DNA of 13,071 nt from Bacteroidota bacterium (lineage in GTDB: Bacteria > Bacteroidota > Bacteroidia > NS11-12g > UBA955). A program made the translations under genes and the position numbers. Positions 1 through 8,093 of the stretch are shown piece by piece (position 1 is the stretch's first letter; each line of letters opens with the position of its first letter). The DNA lies in NCBI GenBank assembly GCA_018969565.1, contig JAGWYC010000029.1, forward strand, positions 1 to 13,071, read 5' to 3'. The notes beneath the pieces are model-generated. The model worked only from the letters and a program-made list of their open reading frames with translations, had not been told where the DNA came from and ran no database searches.

Positions 1-454
1 TGATTTTGAAAACGCCGAAGGCAATCTGGGTATCGCCAATGCCCTCCTGGGACATTTGAGTGAGAAACTTCCGGTTAGCAGGCTCCAGCGAGACCTTACC
101 GACAGCACCGTGTTGCGCAACATCGGTGTGCCTCTTGCTCACAGCCTGATTGCATGGAACAGCATCCTGAAAGGTATGGATAAATTACTGCTGAATGAGG
201 ATGCCATACGTCTGGACCTTGAAGAGAATTGGGCTGTGGTTGCCGAAGCCTTACAGACCATTCTGCGCAGAGAAGCGTATCCCAATCCCTACGAGAAACT
301 GAAAGAGCTTACCCGCACCAACGAACGCATCAACAAACAAACCATTGCTGCATTTATCCATGATTTGGATGTATCCGATGCGCTGAAAGCTGAATTGAGT
401 GCCATCACTCCATTCAATTATACTGGTATCCGGTTCTCTTTTGAACAGCAATGA
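1..454 (+). CDS. purB: Adenylosuccinate lyase, C-terminal part (5' end outside window)
   Basis: Adenylosuccinate lyase catalyses two fumarate-releasing steps: SAICAR to AICAR in purine synthesis, and adenylosuccinate to AMP. It is cytosolic and a homotetramer in the fumarase/aspartase superfamily. The window opens inside the gene. The frame reads without a stop from base 2 as DFENAEGNLGIANALLGHL, the segment that directly follows the superfamily signature loop (SSxMPxKxNP). It continues with KLPVSRLQRDLTDSTVLRN, LKGMDKL and PYEKLKELTR, all typical of the long Escherichia coli-type PurB. About 150 residues are visible, roughly the last third of a protein usually near 450. A TTG at base 56 could be mistaken for a start, but homology clearly continues upstream of it. 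The stop codon shares ATGA (451-454) with the next gene, which suggests translational coupling. Confidence 0.97.
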   Translation, partial: DFENAEGNLGIANALLGHLSEKLPVSRLQRDLTDSTVLRNIGVPLAHSLIAWNSILKGMDKLLLNEDAIRLDLEENWAVVAEALQTILRREAYPNPYEKLKELTRTNERINKQTIAAFIHDLDVSDALKAELSAITPFNYTGIRFSFEQQ

Positions 455-2385
455 ACTACAGGAAACTGCTCCTGAAGGGTAGCCTGATTACAGGAATTGC
501 ATTGTGTGTGTTGTTCCTGATATACATGCTGTTCAGAAGCAGTTTTCTGAATATGGGTTTAACCAAAGCCCAACGGAAGCTGAAGCGCGACTACGGTATT
601 ATCATGAACGTACAGTCTGCAGGCTTTACAGGTTTGTTCTCACTGCGACTGGAAGGCATCAGTCTGGTACCGGAATCGGCAGATACCATGCTGACCATGG
701 ATACGGTGGATTTGAGCCTGAGGTTCTTTCCCTTGCTGACCGGAAACGTTCAGCTTAAATACCTTTATCTGGGACGACCGAAACTGAGTATTTATAATGA
801 ACCCAATCGCTGCAACTGGTGCGGTATCAGAAGACCTAAAACACAAAGCAGCAGCAAACGCTCCACGGCGGAAGTGCTTTTTCGCTTGATTGAATCTACC
901 CTTGATCAGGTACCGGCTGAAATGTTGGTGAATCATGCTTCTTTGCTCTATACCGATAGCAGCGGAGCGGCTCAAGTTTCCGTTCCTCAATTCTTGCTGG
1001 AACACCAGGAATTCAAAACTGTATTCAGCACACGCAGCAATCATGGCGTGCAGCAATGGCAGGCAGATGGCACGCTGGAACCGGCCGACCTCAAAGGTAA
1101 GTTCCGCTTATTCGCCCTGAATAATAAACAGAATGCCTCCCCGAAATTAAGCGACTGGTTCGGTATAAGGGCAGGATGGCGTATGCTGAGCGGCTCTTTC
1201 AGCAATATTCGTTTCGAGCAGGAAACGCTGAATATAAGTCTGGAAGGCGCTGTAGAACAGATGCTGGTGCAACACGAGCGGCTCAGTGATTCTGTGGTGG
1301 TAATTCCCAGTGCAAGAGCAAACCTGCACATACGTGTTGGACGCAATCAGGTGGAATTGGATTCAACTTCTACCGGAAGTATTGACAAGCTTCAATGGAA
1401 TATGTATGCACGTTATGCCTGGCAGCCTGAACGTGATTATACCCTGGCCCTGAATATTCCCTGGACACCTGCTCAGGATTTTCTGGGAAGCCTTCCTCCG
1501 GCCTTGTTCGCCAACCTCTCAGGAATTCGTGCTGAAGGAAAACTGCGCTACCGGTTCAAGGTGCATCTGAACGACCGCAACCCGGATGCCGCCACCTTGT
1601 TCAGTGCCATGGATGAACAGAATGTGCACATCAGCCGTTACGGAACCGCCAAACTTCAAGATCTGCACCTTCCCTTTTCCTACTATTTCTTCCTGAACGG
1701 TAACCTGCAGCGCAGCGTTTATGTCGGACCGGAAAATGCGAATTTCCGCCGGCTGGATCAAATTGCACCGGAACTGAGAAACGCGGTGCTTACCGGCGAA
1801 GATCCTAACTTTTATTACCACAAAGGCTTTGAACCTGAGGCGCTGCGCGGTGCACTGATTGCCAATTACAAAGCCGGACGTTTTCGCCGCGGCGGATCTA
1901 CCATCACCATGCAACTGGTGAAGAACTTGTTTTTAAGCAGAAGGAAAACCCTGGCGCGCAAACTTGAAGAAGTGCTGCTGGTATGGCTGCTGGAACACCA
2001 TACCGGTATTAGCAAGAATCGCCTACTCGAAATATACCTGAACATCATAGAATGGGGTCCCGGCATCATTGGTGCCAATGAAGCGGCTCAGTTTTATTTC
2101 GCCAAAGATGCCGCTGCGCTGGATCCGATTGAAAGCGCCTATCTGGCAGCGATTGTACCAAGCCCAAGGCGCTTTGCCGGCTGGTTCGACGGTAAAGGAA
2201 AACTAGCGCGCAATGACCTGCATTTCAGGGTCATTCGTCAGGTAATGCAAAACAAAGGAATGGCACCGGTAGATACCTCCGCACAGGTTCCCAATCTTTA
2301 CCTGCGCGGAAGAGCTCTGCAACTGCTGCCCAAAGAAGTTATCATCAGCCCCCCAACAAACGAAACAGAAACATGGATAGAGTAA
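451..2385 (+). CDS. Membrane-anchored GT51 peptidoglycan glycosyltransferase with AsmA-like N-terminal region
   Basis: This 644-residue protein has one N-terminal membrane helix (about residues 9-29), then a roughly 400-residue extracytoplasmic region, then a GT51 glycosyltransferase domain (about 430-585). GT51 enzymes polymerise lipid II into glycan strands on the periplasmic face. The catalytic motifs are intact: GEDPNFYYHKGF (449-460, catalytic Glu450), GGSTITMQLVKNLF (481-494), RKLEE (503-507, second Glu at 507) and LLEIYLNIIEWGPG (525-538). No penicillin-binding transpeptidase domain follows, so it resembles a monofunctional transglycosylase but is more than twice the usual 230-270 residues. 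The first 120 residues (membrane helix, then 'GLFSLRLEGISL' and 'LLTGNVQLKYLYLGRP') look AsmA-like. Residues 121-124 form a CxxC pair. The start is fixed by the ATGA overlap with purB. The GT51 call is firm; the AsmA resemblance is inferred by eye. Confidence 0.93.
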   Translation: MNYRKLLLKGSLITGIALCVLFLIYMLFRSSFLNMGLTKAQRKLKRDYGIIMNVQSAGFTGLFSLRLEGISLVPESADTMLTMDTVDLSLRFFPLLTGNVQLKYLYLGRPKLSIYNEPNRCNWCGIRRPKTQSSSKRSTAEVLFRLIESTLDQVPAEMLVNHASLLYTDSSGAAQVSVPQFLLEHQEFKTVFSTRSNHGVQQWQADGTLEPADLKGKFRLFALNNKQNASPKLSDWFGIRAGWRMLSGSFSNIRFEQETLNISLEGAVEQMLVQHERLSDSVVVIPSARANLHIRVGRNQVELDSTSTGSIDKLQWNMYARYAWQPERDYTLALNIPWTPAQDFLGSLPPALFANLSGIRAEGKLRYRFKVHLNDRNPDAATLFSAMDEQNVHISRYGTAKLQDLHLPFSYYFFLNGNLQRSVYVGPENANFRRLDQIAPELRNAVLTGEDPNFYYHKGFEPEALRGALIANYKAGRFRRGGSTITMQLVKNLFLSRRKTLARKLEEVLLVWLLEHHTGISKNRLLEIYLNIIEWGPGIIGANEAAQFYFAKDAAALDPIESAYLAAIVPSPRRFAGWFDGKGKLARNDLHFRVIRQVMQNKGMAPVDTSAQVPNLYLRGRALQLLPKEVIISPPTNETETWIE

Positions 2386-3326
2386 TTCATATTGGAGATA
2401 AAGTTCGATTTCTCAACGAAAACCTTTCAGGCACGGTAAGCTCTCTGCACCGTGATGGCATGGTGGGCGTGACCATCGAGGACGGATTTGAGTTGCAAGT
2501 GCTGGCGCGCGAATTGGTTGTTACCGAAGCCTTGGTGAAACAGCCCAGTGAAACGCCGAAGACAGAAAAGCCCAAAGCACCCCAGGAACTCAACAAAGGC
2601 GTGTTCCTGTTGGCCGTTCGCGATGACAAACAACACTGGCAGTTAAGCCTGCTGAATCGGATGGGGCATCCCCTGTTTTTTGCCTTCTACCGACAAACAC
2701 CGGCAGCCACCGAACTTTTAGCGCATGGTTCCATGAACGATGGACAGGAACTGCCGGTGGCCTCCATGGGACAGGCATTGCCCGATAAATGGGGAAAATG
2801 GTGCCTGCAATATTTATCCATCCGACAATTTCCCGGAAGCATCCCTAACCTGGAGCAGTGCTGGCGCAGCTTCAAACAGGGCGATTTTCAGCATACCCCA
2901 TTCCGCAACAATGGCCAACCCCTGTTTGCCTTTAAAATGGAAGTGGGCTATCAGGAACCTGAATCAGAAACCAAAGAGCCTCTACAAACTCCAACGGCAG
3001 ATAAACCTTATGTACCGGTAAATTTCAGCAGGCCGGAGGAAGAAATTGACCTGCATGCCGACGCACTGGAACTGGATACCGCATTGCCGGGAGATATCAT
3101 CCTGAAAAAACAAATGGAAGCCTTCCAGCGTCACCTCGAGCTTGCTGTAGCTTATGGACTCCATCGCATTACAGTTATCCATGGTGTAGGAAATGGTGTC
3201 TTGAAGAACCTGATTCTGCTTCAACTGAAAGGCCATCCGGGGGTGCGCACCTGGGATCAGGCCGACCACAGGGAATACGGTCAAGGCGCATTGCGCATCA
3301 CGTTAAAGCAACAACGAGCCTCATGA
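2373..3326 (+). CDS. DUF2027 and Smr domain protein (candidate Smr endonuclease)
   Basis: This 317-residue protein is probably cytosolic, with no signal peptide or membrane segment. Residues 1-52 form a small beta-rich N-terminal module (IHIGDKVRFLNENLSGTV) of the DUF2027 type found in Bacteroidota Smr proteins. A Pro/Lys/Glu-rich linker follows (about 53-73), then a middle domain (75-195) and a second charged linker. The C-terminal Smr domain spans about 222-313. Smr domains occur at the end of MutS2 and in stand-alone proteins, and act as nicking endonucleases on DNA or RNA. Both hallmark motifs are visible: EIDLHAD (224-230, the LDLH motif) and IHGVGNGVLK (269-278, the HGxGxGxLR motif). 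Its ATG lies 13 bases inside the GT51 gene and its stop overlaps the next gene by ATGA. The biological substrate is unknown, and the cell-envelope neighbours do not explain it. Confidence 0.93.
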   Translation: MDRVIHIGDKVRFLNENLSGTVSSLHRDGMVGVTIEDGFELQVLARELVVTEALVKQPSETPKTEKPKAPQELNKGVFLLAVRDDKQHWQLSLLNRMGHPLFFAFYRQTPAATELLAHGSMNDGQELPVASMGQALPDKWGKWCLQYLSIRQFPGSIPNLEQCWRSFKQGDFQHTPFRNNGQPLFAFKMEVGYQEPESETKEPLQTPTADKPYVPVNFSRPEEEIDLHADALELDTALPGDIILKKQMEAFQRHLELAVAYGLHRITVIHGVGNGVLKNLILLQLKGHPGVRTWDQADHREYGQGALRITLKQQRAS

Positions 3327-4399
3327 AAGCACTGAGCCTTTTACTGCTGCTGCCGCAGTTTGCTTTCGCCCAGATTTATGCCCCTGCGGATTCCATCCGC
3401 TCCAAAGACACCATCTGCTTTGCTGCTGTAGGTGACCTGATGCTGGGTACCAATTACCCCGGCCCGGAATTCCTGGCACCGAATGACGGCACCTTGCTGC
3501 TTAAACCGGTATGGCCATGGCTGCGCAGTGCCGACGTCGCCTTTGGAAATGTAGAAGGTACCATCTTCAAAGGCCCAGGAACGGTGAAGAATTGTCAGGA
3601 TCCTACCAAATGCTACGCCTTCCGCAGTCCGGAACACTATGCCGCTCATCTGAATAATGCCGGCTTTGACCTTTTGAGTCTGGCCAATAACCACATGGGC
3701 GATTTTGGCGACGAAGGCCGGCGCGCCACCCTGCGCAACCTGGAAAAACAAGGCATGGCCGCAGCCGGTTTGCTGATTAAACCATTTGCGATGATCGAAC
3801 GCAAGGGTCTGAAGATTGGCCTGCTGGCCTTCGCACCAAACTCAGGGTGTCTGAGCCTGAATAATGTGGAAGAAGCTCAACGACTGGTGAAGCGCTATCG
3901 CGACAGTGTGGATGTGCTGCTGGTTTCCTTTCACGGGGGTGCTGAAGGCAGCGGCCACCGGAATGTTCCTAAACAGAAAGAACTGTTCCTGGGAGAAAAC
4001 AGGGGCGATGTGTATGCCTTTGCCCATCTGATGATAGACGCCGGCGCAGACCTTATTCTTGGTCATGGCCCCCACGTTACCCGAGCCTTGGAAGTATATA
4101 AAGGCAGATTTATCGCCTACAGCATGGGTAATTTCTGCACCTATGCCCGCTTTAACCTGAAAGGAGTAAACGGAATGGCACCCCTGCTGCGCATCTTTAC
4201 CGACCGAAATGGCGCATTCCTGTACGCGCACATTATTCCAACCCGTCAATACGGAGAAGGTGGACCTGTTTTAGACCCGGAAGGCGCGGTAATTCAGGAA
4301 ATTAAAACGCTCACTCAGACTGATTTCGCGGGCGGCGGGCTCAGGTTGGAATCAGAATTCCTCCTGGCACCACTGCCTAAAACTCGGGTAGCGCCATAG
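3323..4399 (+). CDS. Secreted CapA/PgsA-family metallophosphatase-like protein
   Basis: This 358-residue protein has a cleavable signal peptide: MKALSLLLLLPQFAFA, with likely cleavage between Ala16 and Gln17, so it acts in the periplasm or outside the cell. The rest matches the CapA/PgsA (PGA_cap) family, which has a calcineurin-like metallophosphoesterase fold. The metal-ligand motifs appear in the expected order: VGDLMLG (36-42), FGNVEGT (74-80), LANNHMGDFG (120-129), SFHGG (202-206), ILGHGPHV (245-252) and YSMGNF (266-271). The founding members take part in poly-gamma-glutamate capsule synthesis or export. Most homologues, including this one, lack the capB/capC partners nearby, so a capsule role should not be assumed. 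It is the last gene of the + strand run, overlapping the Smr gene by ATGA. Its 3' end overlaps the convergent gene by 23 bases. Family is well supported; substrate is unknown. Confidence 0.92.
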   Translation: MKALSLLLLLPQFAFAQIYAPADSIRSKDTICFAAVGDLMLGTNYPGPEFLAPNDGTLLLKPVWPWLRSADVAFGNVEGTIFKGPGTVKNCQDPTKCYAFRSPEHYAAHLNNAGFDLLSLANNHMGDFGDEGRRATLRNLEKQGMAAAGLLIKPFAMIERKGLKIGLLAFAPNSGCLSLNNVEEAQRLVKRYRDSVDVLLVSFHGGAEGSGHRNVPKQKELFLGENRGDVYAFAHLMIDAGADLILGHGPHVTRALEVYKGRFIAYSMGNFCTYARFNLKGVNGMAPLLRIFTDRNGAFLYAHIIPTRQYGEGGPVLDPEGAVIQEIKTLTQTDFAGGGLRLESEFLLAPLPKTRVAP

Positions 4400-7300
4400 A
4401 ATACGAATGTAAGGACCTGGCCCTGCTGCTGTATTCCATTACATCGAATTGCCCCTCCGCGAGGCGCTGTAATTTCTTCAGCGACAGCTTTTTTCCGGCT
4501 TTAGGGAAATTCCGGAAACGCACGATGTCCTCAGAGCGGCCATCCAGCCTGATGTTGTGCTGTTCCCGGCGCAATTGTACACCTTGGTCATACACTTCTT
4601 CTGTGAAGTCTAATTCATTGGCCAGGGCATCCATGCGCCAGCTTTCTGCCGCATCGAAGCACTGATTATCCAGGTAGTTTACCCCTTCCAGATCCCCGCT
4701 GAGCCAACGACCATGCTTCAGGCCGTTGCGGTATTTACCGGCTTCAGTTAAGGTATTTCCGGGCGTAAAGAAGAACCAGACGCTGTCGCGCATGCCCTTG
4801 TTCATGAAACCAGTAAACTGCTTTGCTCCTGTGATGTGATAATCATATACCGCTCCGCTGTAATCGCGCATGGTTGAAGCTCCTGTGCTGTCGTAAAATG
4901 AGGTGTAGAAAATATCTTCAAAGGCCAGGTCTGTTTCTGTAGCGCAGGAATAACTGAATTCCTCATCCAGCACATAGCCCTCGTACAGCAGGTTTCCGCT
5001 GCCCGGACGGTAGCCACGGATGCGCCCTTTAAAACGAATACTGTCACCCGCGCCTGTTGGATTGCCCACCACACCGGGGGTGTAATCGACCTCCTTCATC
5101 TTTTGACCGCCTTCATTCCAATACGTCCACCAGCCGGTTTTTTGTTGCCCAAGCACACGCCCCTGCTGGCTCTTTTGGCCGTTCAGGTAGTAGTAGGTGT
5201 AATCGGCAGTCCAATAAGGTTTCAGCGTGAGCAGATGTTCCGCATTGCTCAAGTAGATTGCTCCATCTTCAAATGAAAGTATGGTTGATTCTTCTTCCCT
5301 GTTCCTGTTCGCAGCATAGCGCTGGCTGGAAGTGCGCTGATAGAGCCTCATTTCCTGTGGTCTAAGAACATCAAAACCGCCACGGCCATCGGGTTCTATA
5401 CTTAGAAGTCTGACGGAATCTTCCGCTCTGAAATTCAACTCGGCTTTGATTCCACCTTTATCAAACCAGAATCTGGCTGTTCCGATAGCACAACCATCCT
5501 TAAAATGGATTTCCGAGGCCGGCACCTTTCGGGTTACAGGCATCATACTCATAACGAGATTGTCGGGGTTGTCGGTATCAACGTTCGCCTCCTGCACATG
5601 GTTGTACGACCGATAAGTACCATGCACGCGGCCTTCCCTCAGCGGCAATGAATCGCGAACAAGTCCATTGTCGTTATCCGTTACGAGCAAATGCTGGTCG
5701 GGCCTGCCCTGCCGCATCATGAAATGCAGCCTTGATGAGGAATAATTGCCCAGTTTCAGATTCTGGATTCCATCCGGCCGCCCATTTGCGTAGTTCAAGA
5801 ACTCGTTGCTCTTTTCTTCGAAGGGATTTATATATATCCCTGTCCTCCGGCCCAGTTCATAGTGATTACTGAACCCGGTCACTTCCGCTTTCTTCCCGTA
5901 TTGCCATTCAAAGCGCTCCGTTCCATGCTTGATGCCACCCAGGTAAGCCGCACTGATGCTACGCTGCAGCCGCTGCAGTCCCATAATGGCATCGCCCTGC
6001 AACTGCCCGCCCTGCCAGCTTGTATTGATGCTGATGTAATCGCGCACGCGCTTGCCGTGATAATTCCAGCGGCGATTGCTTTCCCGGCTGAAGGCGCTGA
6101 GCCAGTCCACGCTCCCGCGGGCCTTCGTGTGGATGATGGTATCGAAGGAAAACATCCAGGGCTTTTTAATACGCTCCAGGCTGAATTTGTGAAAACCGGA
6201 CAAGTTTTTATCGCTGCCATTGGGAAATCGCTTTTTATGCAGGCGAAGATCCCAGGTTCCGTTAAAGGGGCGGTAGTTCAGGAAGAGTTTACTCTGAACC
6301 TGATTGGGAAAGCCATCGCTTAACTGGTCATATAAGAAGTAATCCGTCAGGTCGTAAGTTACATTGTTTTCCAATCCCCGCTGTTCCGGTGCTGCCGGGC
6401 TGATTGCAGCCTGCACCACAAAGCTCAGGGGCATATCATGAAATGTGGATGTCTGGGTGAGCAACAGCTTCCCGTCGGCTGTGCGGGATATGTTGCTCTT
6501 CCATTCCGGGCGCGTGCTTTTCAGGTTGGAGCCTGAACCACTGCGGTCAAACAGGATATAGGTGGTGTCCGCCGCATATACTTCCCGCTTCAGGTATTCA
6601 AAATACACCTTGCCGTGCTTGTCGCGGGTCACCGTAGAATCAAGATTCACCACCACGGGCACTTCCTGCTTCAGGATATAACGGTAATAATCTGCCGAGC
6701 GGTCTTCTTCGAATTCTACGGCGCCCTTGGGACTAAGGCGCGTTTCGATGGTCTTGCTGTAAATGGTGGTCAAAGAAAAATCCTTGATGGCGTAATATGC
6801 TTCCATAACCACCTGCCCCTGATCTTCCACCAGCAGATGAAAAAGGTTTCCTGCAGCGGTATCCAGATATAAGTGGCGATTGGTAACCAACACCTGCTTT
6901 AATTGATTGGAACTATGGTCCGGGATGCCAGTCAAGCGTTTACTGTAGGTTTCAATTCTGCGATTCTCGCCGAGGAAAATCCCTGAAAAGCGTAGCTGCC
7001 CATTTTCCAATTTGCGGGACACATAGCGATAGTGCTGCGATTCAGGGTCATCCACGCTCAAACCGCATCCATCGGCGAAAATCCTGGAATCAAGGGTGGC
7101 CCAGCTCCGCGCGTTAAAGTACCAGTAACCTGAATCCAGGTAACCTTCTGTTACAGAATCCAGAAACAGAGTCTCTTCTTTGAGGTTCCCATTTACCTTC
7201 ACCTGCCTCGGGGTCTTGTTTCCCTGCTCCCACCAGACCCTTTCAGAAGTTCCAAAGATTTGTTTCTTCATGATAATCGTGGCGGTATCCCAGGCCCATC

Positions 7301-7967
7301 CGTGTAGCTCGTTATCCTTATAAGTGAAGTACTGATTCCGGAACCCATCGGCCGAGAAATACTCATACAAACCGGTTCTCTTGCCCGACTGAAACATTCC
7401 GCGCTCGCGCAGGTTTCCCATGGGATCTAACACTTCAACAGCACCATCCGGTAAGTCTTCATGAAACCTGATGCGGGTAGTCTTTTCCGCTAATCCATAG
7501 CTGTTGATGTTATAATAAGTCCAAAGTCCTTCTTTCTTATCGTTTACATAACTCCCTTCCCAATAAACCACGCCCAAGCCGTTTTTCATGGTGTTTTGGG
7601 TATAAAATCTGGCCGTTCCTTCCTTGCGGTTATTCTTTAGGGAAAAGCTGACGGCAACATGCGTGGAATCCTCATGTGAGTAGGTTTGTAAACTGCGTTT
7701 AGGAACATTGCCAAATTCCGGCAATGGGTAAAAGGCGATATAATCACCATCGGGCAGTTGAAACGGACAAAATGGGATAGCCAGCAAGTTCCGGGATTCC
7801 AGCACCTGATGCTCGCCAGTATTGTTTTTCCAGAATGATTCCAGTCGGAATGGGAATACAAATACCTTTTTCCCCTGAAAATAAAAGGTTTCAGTTTCCT
7901 GTGCGCTTATGGAAGGGAAAGATGATGCACTTGTAAGCGACAGTGCAAGGAGGAATATTTTTTTCAT
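4377..7967 (-). CDS. Giant secreted protein with MORN/YwqK-like repeats, function unknown
   Basis: This single open frame encodes about 1196 residues. An in-frame GTG at 8003 would add 12 residues, but the ATG at 7967 directly precedes a standard signal peptide (MKKIFLLALSLTSASSFPSISA, predicted cleavage after residue 22). There is no lipobox cysteine, so the product is probably periplasmic or surface-exposed. Repeats of the MORN/YwqK kind (Gly-x-Trp/Tyr-x-Tyr-aromatic around turns) occur at both ends and sporadically between. Counted from the ATG, examples are KKEGLWTYYN (144-153), GKRTGLYEYFSADG (195-208), REGRVHGTYRSY (777-788), GQQKTGWWTYWNEGGQ (940-955) and YRNGLKHGRWLSG (1079-1091). The protein is rich in aromatic and charged residues, with no catalytic motif, membrane anchor or C-terminal sorting domain that I can recognise. 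Repeats of this type often form elongated beta-hairpin scaffolds. The gene is flanked by gene ends on one side and a 112-base gap upstream, so it appears monocistronic. Confidence 0.85.
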   Translation of the reverse strand: MKKIFLLALSLTSASSFPSISAQETETFYFQGKKVFVFPFRLESFWKNNTGEHQVLESRNLLAIPFCPFQLPDGDYIAFYPLPEFGNVPKRSLQTYSHEDSTHVAVSFSLKNNRKEGTARFYTQNTMKNGLGVVYWEGSYVNDKKEGLWTYYNINSYGLAEKTTRIRFHEDLPDGAVEVLDPMGNLRERGMFQSGKRTGLYEYFSADGFRNQYFTYKDNELHGWAWDTATIIMKKQIFGTSERVWWEQGNKTPRQVKVNGNLKEETLFLDSVTEGYLDSGYWYFNARSWATLDSRIFADGCGLSVDDPESQHYRYVSRKLENGQLRFSGIFLGENRRIETYSKRLTGIPDHSSNQLKQVLVTNRHLYLDTAAGNLFHLLVEDQGQVVMEAYYAIKDFSLTTIYSKTIETRLSPKGAVEFEEDRSADYYRYILKQEVPVVVNLDSTVTRDKHGKVYFEYLKREVYAADTTYILFDRSGSGSNLKSTRPEWKSNISRTADGKLLLTQTSTFHDMPLSFVVQAAISPAAPEQRGLENNVTYDLTDYFLYDQLSDGFPNQVQSKLFLNYRPFNGTWDLRLHKKRFPNGSDKNLSGFHKFSLERIKKPWMFSFDTIIHTKARGSVDWLSAFSRESNRRWNYHGKRVRDYISINTSWQGGQLQGDAIMGLQRLQRSISAAYLGGIKHGTERFEWQYGKKAEVTGFSNHYELGRRTGIYINPFEEKSNEFLNYANGRPDGIQNLKLGNYSSSRLHFMMRQGRPDQHLLVTDNDNGLVRDSLPLREGRVHGTYRSYNHVQEANVDTDNPDNLVMSMMPVTRKVPASEIHFKDGCAIGTARFWFDKGGIKAELNFRAEDSVRLLSIEPDGRGGFDVLRPQEMRLYQRTSSQRYAANRNREEESTILSFEDGAIYLSNAEHLLTLKPYWTADYTYYYLNGQKSQQGRVLGQQKTGWWTYWNEGGQKMKEVDYTPGVVGNPTGAGDSIRFKGRIRGYRPGSGNLLYEGYVLDEEFSYSCATETDLAFEDIFYTSFYDSTGASTMRDYSGAVYDYHITGAKQFTGFMNKGMRDSVWFFFTPGNTLTEAGKYRNGLKHGRWLSGDLEGVNYLDNQCFDAAESWRMDALANELDFTEEVYDQGVQLRREQHNIRLDGRSEDIVRFRNFPKAGKKLSLKKLQRLAEGQFDVMEYSSRARSLHSYSMALPEF

Positions 7968-8052
7968 TAAATGAATTGAATCAATGTGAAAACGGAATAC
8001 CACAGGAATTAGTGTCTGCTGCGTGCCCTATGGACAAGCACAAATAAAAGCC

Positions 8053-8093
8053 CCCGGGAATTCCGGGTACATTCCGGTTTTAAAAGCGGAATG
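8053..8093 (-). terminator. Candidate weak terminator hairpins after the asparaginase gene
   Basis: Read on the - strand, two small inverted repeats follow one another at the end of the asparaginase gene. The first spans 8070-8093 (CATTCCG paired with CGGAATG around an A/T-rich loop) and includes the stop codon. The second spans 8053-8067 (CCCGG, five-base loop, CCGGG) and is followed by GGCTTTTATTTG. The U-tract is short and interrupted, so this may be a weak intrinsic terminator or merely an mRNA 3' structure. It is the only terminator-like signal between this operon and the giant MORN-like gene. Confidence 0.4.

Noticed and set aside
56..454. TTG at 56 as the start of a small separate gene
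   Set aside because: Adenylosuccinate lyase homology (DFENAEGNLGIANALL) continues in frame upstream to the window edge, so this is the interior of purB.
451..2385. Bifunctional penicillin-binding protein
   Set aside because: The protein ends about 60 residues after the GT51 domain, and there is no transpeptidase SxxK, SxN or KTG motif set.
4377..4700. Type IX secretion sorting domain at the C-terminus of the giant MORN-like protein
   Set aside because: The last ~100 residues lack the usual Gly/Asn-rich beta-sandwich and the terminal KxxK-like pattern; the tail is Lys/Arg-rich and helical in appearance.
5862..6323. Open frame of 153 codons on the + strand inside the giant MORN-like gene
   Set aside because: It is antisense to a strong coding frame with a signal peptide and repeats. 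Its translation shows no recognisable domain, so it is a shadow of the - strand gene.
7968..8003. GTG start at 8003 for the giant MORN-like protein
   Set aside because: The ATG at 7967 directly precedes a textbook signal peptide. The 12 extra residues would bury it behind a charged lead with no family support.
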